From NCBI GenBank assembly GCA_036524155.1, contig DATDCV010000585.1:1-8621 (forward strand): DNA of 8,621 bases. Direction: 5' to 3'. This DNA is from DATDCV01 sp036524155 (GTDB lineage: Bacteria > Verrucomicrobiota > Verrucomicrobiia > Limisphaerales > UBA8199). This document shows, one piece after another, positions 5,172 to 8,621 of the stretch. The position numbers and the translations under genes are program-made. The notes beneath the pieces were generated by a model. The model did no database searches. It was not told where the DNA came from and was given only the letters and a program-made list of their open reading frames with translations. Each line of letters begins with the position of its first letter. The first letter of the stretch is position 1.

Positions 5172-6857
5172 ATGCTCACCATGGAAGAGGCCATGCGGCA
5201 AACCGGCACGATGCCGTTTGCGGCTGGCAATATTGTCAAAGGTCACGTCATCGAAGTCCGCCCGAAGGAAGTGCTGGTGGACATTGGCTACAAGAGCGAG
5301 GGAGTGATCCCCGCCAGTGAATTCGAGGACATTAAAACGGTGAAGGTCGGCGATGAAGTCGACGTGCTCATCGAGAAACTCGAGGACAAAGAGGGCATGG
5401 TCGTGCTCTCGAAAGAGAAGGCGGAGTTCAAGAAGAACTGGGAACGGATTCTGACCATCTGCAACGAAGGTGGAACGATCTCGGGCAAAGTCAAAGCCAT
5501 CGTCAAAGGCGGGCTGCTGGTCAATATCGGCGTGGAGGCATTTCTGCCGGCTTCGCAAATCGATATCGTCACGCCCAAGAACCTGGCGCAGTATGTGGGC
5601 AATGCCTACGACTTCAAGGTTGTGAAGATCAACCAGGAACGGCAGAACATCGTGTTGTCGCGGCGCGAGCTCATCGAGCAGGAGAGGTTGGAACGGCGCC
5701 AGAAACTGCTGACCGAGATGACCCCGGGCGACATCCGGAAGGGCACGGTGAAAAACATTACGGATTTTGGTGCGTTCATCGACCTGAACGGGATCGACGG
5801 ATTGCTGCACATCACCGACATGAGCTGGGGGAGGATCGGGCACCCCTCGGAGTTGCTGAAGGTAGGACAGGACATCGATGTGGTTGTGCTGGACATCAAC
5901 CGGGAGAAAGAGCGGGTCAGCCTGGGCCTGAAGCAGAAGCTCGCCAACCCGTGGGACAGCATCGAATCGAAGTATCCGGTCGGCGCGCGGGTCAAAGGCA
6001 AAGTGGTCAACCTGGTTCCTTACGGCGCGTTTGTGGAATTGGAACCTGGCGTCGAGGGCCTGGTTCACGTTACCGAACTCTCCTGGACCAAGCGCGTGGC
6101 GCGGCCGGCGGACATGCTGAAGCAGGACCAGGAGATCGAGGCGGTAGTGTTGGGGATCAACCGGGAAGAACAGAAGATCTCGCTGGGTTTGCGGCAGCTC
6201 GAAGCCAACCCGTGGGACAAAGCCCAGGAAAAATACGTGCAGGGCACGAAAGTCAAAGGCAAGATTCGCAACCTTACGAGCTACGGTGCGTTCATCGAGC
6301 TGGAGGAAGGCCTGGACGGCATGATCCACGTGTCCGACATATCCTGGACGCGCAAGATCAATCATCCTTCGGAAGTGCTCAAGAAGGGCGACGAAGTCGA
6401 AGCGGTGGTGCTCGAAGTGGACAAAGCCAATCAACGCATCGCGGTCGGCCTGAAACAGTTGACGGTCGATCCGTGGGAGAGCATCGACCAGCTCTACAAA
6501 GTGGGCGACCTGGTAACCGGGCAGGTGACCAAGCTGGCGAGTTTCGGCGCATTTATTGGGTTGAAGCATGACATCGACGGCCTGGTGCACATCTCGCAGA
6601 TCAGCGAAGAGCGCGTCGACAAGATCAAGAACGTGCTCAAGGCGGGCCAGGAAGTCACCGCGCGCGTGATTAAGATCGACAAAAGCGACCGGCGTATCGG
6701 CCTCTCAATCAAGGCCGCCAATTATTCGCCGGAGCAACTCAAGGCGGAGCAGGCGGTTCTGGATGCGCTCAAGCCCGGCGAGGATCTCGTCGCGCTGCAG
6801 CACGCCTTCGATGCCGCTGATGAGGCACGGCAGGAAGAGGCGAAAGACCACAAGTAA
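5172..6857 (+). CDS. rpsA: 30S ribosomal protein S1, six S1 domains
   Basis: The protein has 561 residues, close to the usual 550-580 for six-domain S1. It binds mRNA at the small ribosomal subunit and helps load structured or Shine-Dalgarno-poor messages. The six OB-fold S1 repeats lie at about residues 18-82, 100-166, 185-254, 270-340, 357-427 and 443-514. Domains 1 and 2 are diverged, as expected for the ribosome-binding half; domains 3-6 are strongly alike, with (D/S)(Y/F)GAF, GL(L/V)H(I/V) or GMIHV, and SxGLKQ-type endings, joined by PWD/PWE linkers at 260, 347 and 434. The tail after 515 is charged and helical. ATG 5172 is used; ATG 5181, giving MEEAM, is equally possible because neither has a near Shine-Dalgarno site. 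No cmk, its partner in many genomes, is adjacent upstream. It appears to be a single-gene unit with its own terminator. Confidence 0.97.
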   Translation: MLTMEEAMRQTGTMPFAAGNIVKGHVIEVRPKEVLVDIGYKSEGVIPASEFEDIKTVKVGDEVDVLIEKLEDKEGMVVLSKEKAEFKKNWERILTICNEGGTISGKVKAIVKGGLLVNIGVEAFLPASQIDIVTPKNLAQYVGNAYDFKVVKINQERQNIVLSRRELIEQERLERRQKLLTEMTPGDIRKGTVKNITDFGAFIDLNGIDGLLHITDMSWGRIGHPSELLKVGQDIDVVVLDINREKERVSLGLKQKLANPWDSIESKYPVGARVKGKVVNLVPYGAFVELEPGVEGLVHVTELSWTKRVARPADMLKQDQEIEAVVLGINREEQKISLGLRQLEANPWDKAQEKYVQGTKVKGKIRNLTSYGAFIELEEGLDGMIHVSDISWTRKINHPSEVLKKGDEVEAVVLEVDKANQRIAVGLKQLTVDPWESIDQLYKVGDLVTGQVTKLASFGAFIGLKHDIDGLVHISQISEERVDKIKNVLKAGQEVTARVIKIDKSDRRIGLSIKAANYSPEQLKAEQAVLDALKPGEDLVALQHAFDAADEARQEEAKDHK

Positions 6858-6895
6858 CCTGCGACTTTTGCGTGTTCACGCGAGGTTGATTGCAG

Positions 6896-6925
6896 CGGGC
6901 GGGCCGGAGACGGCCCGCCCGTTTT
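6896..6925 (+). terminator. Intrinsic terminator of the S1 gene
   Basis: An 11-bp perfect GC-rich stem (CGGGCGGGCCG at 6896-6906 with CGGCCCGCCCG at 6911-6921) encloses a GAGA tetraloop and is followed by TTTT (6922-6925). It starts 39 bases after the S1 stop codon on the same strand. Confidence 0.9.
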
Positions 6926-7207
6926 GGTTCAGGGGCTACGTTCGTCAGCCAAGGTGCGAACGCACGCGAAGAATTTGGAGTGGAGCGTGCTCCCGCTTTC
7001 GTACGCGCAACGGTCATTTGACAGCGGCGGCAAGCTGGCCTGAGCCGGACCGATTGCTGGTCCATCCCGGTTGAGAGCCGGCCGAACCTACCAGTACTGT
7101 GACAAAGACATCTCGATACAAAGTGCCTCCTCTCCCTAACCCTCTCCTCCAAAGGAGGAGAGGGAATCTCAGCAGACGTCATGTAAAGGAGCTTCCTTGC
7201 CAGCGTA
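6926..7207. other. Convergent intergenic region between S1 and the fucosidase
   Basis: No gene is supported here. It contains a quasi-palindromic patch around GGAGCGTGCTCC (6982-6993) with loosely complementary flanks, and the 11-bp inverted repeat at 7140-7164. A minus-strand frame across 6769-7266 overlaps the end of S1 and the fucosidase and has no family features. Confidence 0.5.
7140..7164. repeat. Polypyrimidine/polypurine 11-bp hairpin downstream of the fucosidase
   Basis: CCCTCTCCTCC (7140-7150) and GGAGGAGAGGG (7154-7164) are perfect reverse complements around AAA, and another pyrimidine-only run precedes them (7126-7137). It lies 44 bp past the fucosidase stop on the minus strand, so it may help end that transcript, but it lacks a T-tract. 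CT-rich hairpins of this kind are often dispersed repeats; no second copy is in this window. Confidence 0.55.
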
Positions 7208-8621
7208 CTAGGGGGCACCTGTCGGCTGAAGGCGGATTGACCTGACGTTGACGGGGCTCCAGCCATCTGGCACGGCGCGGATCGAAAGTGTGGCTTTTCC
7301 GCTGGATTTGATCTCCAGGCTGCCGAGCTTTACTTGTTCGAACTTGCCATAGTCTCCCGTGTTCGGAGTCTCGGCCTTGGATTTCAGGCTGCCGATCGCG
7401 ACGACGACGGCGGATTTGCCCATCGCGGCGATTTCCGCCGTCAGCTCGAATTTGCCTGGCTTGGCGACGACGAACTCCCAGTCGGCCCAATCGTCGGGCT
7501 TGGTCCAAAAACCGATACTGTCGCGGTGTTCGCCCGGTTCGTACTGGATTTGGTCGCCGTGCATGCTGGCTTCTTTGGCGGGCAGCACGATGGTGCCATC
7601 GGCGGCTTGCGCGATCGCCGGCGGTTGGTCGATTTCGAGCGGGCCGGAAACTTTCAGCACCACGGTGGAGGAGATGGGGTTCGGCGCCGCCGCCGGTACA
7701 GAGATCATCAGACCCTCGGCGTTAGCTTGCGTTGCGAGCGTTGCTTTGTCTCCCAGCAACCAGGCTTTGTCCGCTTTGTTTTTCAGCCCCGGCACCAGCA
7801 ATTTGCCGTCGCCCGGCCAGTCAAAAACATGCAGGTACAGCGTAACGCCGCCCGCCGACACTTTCTTGGTGCAGCGTCCCCAGGGCAGCCGTTTGAACGG
7901 GCTCGCCGTCGTCGCGTAGATCGCCTCGCTGTTCACCTTCATCCATTTCCCGACCTCCTGGAGCCGCTCGATCGACGGCGCGGGGATCAGGCCTTCCGAC
8001 GTGGGACCGACGTTCAACAGGTAGTTGCCGCCTTTGCTGGCGATATCAATCAGGTTGCGGACGAGTGTTTGCGTGCTTTTCCAGTTATGGTCGTAGCTCT
8101 TGTAGCCCCAGGTGTCGTTCATGGTCATGCAGGTCTCCCAATCGCGGCCGCCGGGATAGCCGGTTGCGGGCACAAACTGCTCGGGTGTCTCCGTATCGCC
8201 TTTGTAAATACCGAGGCGGTTGTTGTGGATAATGCCTGGCTGCAGGCGCAGCAAGGGAATCAACATGTCCGCGCGCTCCTTGTTCATATCCACCGGTGTG
8301 TCCCACCACAACACGGCGATGCGGCCGTAATTGCTCAGGATCTCGCGCACCTGCGGCGCCGCCACATTGCGGATGTACGCCGTCATGTCGCCGTCCTGCG
8401 CCTTGTCCCAATGTCCGCCGGCTGCGGCGCCGCCCGGGTTGTTCCAATCCTGAGCCTGCGAATAATAGAACCCGAGTTTGACGCCGTATTTCTTGCAGGC
8501 CGCCGCCAGCTCTTTCAACGGGTCACGGCCGAACGGAGTCGCCTTCAGGATGTTCCAGTCGGACGCCTTCGAGTTGAACATGGCAAAACCGTCGTGATGT
8601 TTCGAGGTGATGACAATGTAC
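7208..8621 (-). CDS. Alpha-L-fucosidase (GH29), N-terminus beyond the window
   Basis: The frame enters from the right edge and ends at TAG 7210-7208. The first visible residues, YIVITSKHHDGFAMFNS, are the conserved GH29 substrate-binding segment upstream of the catalytic centre. The barrel continues with KYGVKLGFYYSQAQDWNN and then AVLWWDTP, whose Asp (codon 8302-8300) is the expected retaining nucleophile. Later GGNYLLNVGPTSEGLIP and the following helix (LQEVGKWMKVNSEAIYATT) close the catalytic domain. About 230 residues follow: a beta-rich linker region, then a C-terminal region with a beta-sandwich-like pattern (DSIGFWTKPDDWADWEF onward) resembling extra domains on other verrucomicrobial fucosidases, possibly for carbohydrate binding. 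The enzyme should release alpha-linked L-fucose from glycans. Signal peptide and start cannot be seen. The last residues, NVRSIRLQP, complete the final strand, so the C-terminus looks intact. The GH29 assignment is firm; the role of the C-terminal domain is inferred. Confidence 0.93.
   Translation of the reverse strand, partial: YIVITSKHHDGFAMFNSKASDWNILKATPFGRDPLKELAAACKKYGVKLGFYYSQAQDWNNPGGAAAGGHWDKAQDGDMTAYIRNVAAPQVREILSNYGRIAVLWWDTPVDMNKERADMLIPLLRLQPGIIHNNRLGIYKGDTETPEQFVPATGYPGGRDWETCMTMNDTWGYKSYDHNWKSTQTLVRNLIDIASKGGNYLLNVGPTSEGLIPAPSIERLQEVGKWMKVNSEAIYATTASPFKRLPWGRCTKKVSAGGVTLYLHVFDWPGDGKLLVPGLKNKADKAWLLGDKATLATQANAEGLMISVPAAAPNPISSTVVLKVSGPLEIDQPPAIAQAADGTIVLPAKEASMHGDQIQYEPGEHRDSIGFWTKPDDWADWEFVVAKPGKFELTAEIAAMGKSAVVVAIGSLKSKAETPNTGDYGKFEQVKLGSLEIKSSGKATLSIRAVPDGWSPVNVRSIRLQPTGAP

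Noticed and set aside
5091..6590. A 499-residue minus-strand open frame opposite the S1 gene
   Set aside because: It is fully antisense to a certain rpsA, rich in His, Phe, Asp and Leu from complemented S1 codons, and shows no family motif; GC-biased third positions keep it open.
6769..7266. Minus-strand frame of 165 residues across the S1 end and the intergenic region
   Set aside because: It overlaps the S1 C-terminus, its terminator and the fucosidase end, and has low-complexity Arg/Pro-rich composition.

Overview
This is a GC-rich chromosomal window that looks like a member of the Verrucomicrobiota (Limisphaerales/Pedosphaera-like lineage). That placement is an inference from style: a pseudopilin-type protein with an AFTLIELLVVIAIIAILAALLLPAL-type N-terminus (shown here only as its recognisable pattern), a secreted PQQ-like beta-propeller opening with WPQYRGP and ending in a QRFYTVVE-type tail, and a GH29 alpha-L-fucosidase with an extra C-terminal beta-sandwich-like region. 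No marker gene here proves the phylum.

Layout from left to right. Bases 3-218 hold the Rossmann N-terminal piece of a Gfo/Idh/MocA oxidoreductase that ends early at a stop codon, probably a gene remnant. A 100-bp inverted-repeat element (285-384) and a promoter-like site follow. Next is a small single-pass membrane protein of unknown function on the plus strand (444-902). A second inverted repeat with perfect 27-bp arms (932-1042) fills the gap before a convergent minus-strand cluster. Read in its own direction, that cluster is an FmdB-type zinc-ribbon protein (4084-3572), a secreted beta-propeller protein (start about 3467, end 1830) and a pseudopilin-like protein (1816-1043). Upstream of it, also on the minus strand, is an orphan receiver-only response regulator (4698-4327). 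A 473-bp gap follows with a dyad near the regulator, a second copy of the 285-384 repeat family and a leader hairpin. Then comes a complete six-domain ribosomal protein S1 gene (5172-6857) with a strong intrinsic terminator. The right end is the C-terminal two-thirds or so of a GH29 fucosidase on the minus strand, cut by the window edge.

The genes do not form one pathway. S1 is housekeeping; the propeller and the pseudopilin-like protein look like a co-transcribed envelope or secreted pair; the fucosidase and the oxidoreductase remnant fit a polysaccharide-degrading lifestyle. The least explained signal is the intergenic repeat material: two families of elements of about 100-110 bp whose arms each contain a small hairpin, with paired base changes in the hairpin stems that keep them foldable. 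I found no CRISPR array, tRNA, rRNA, transposase or defence gene.
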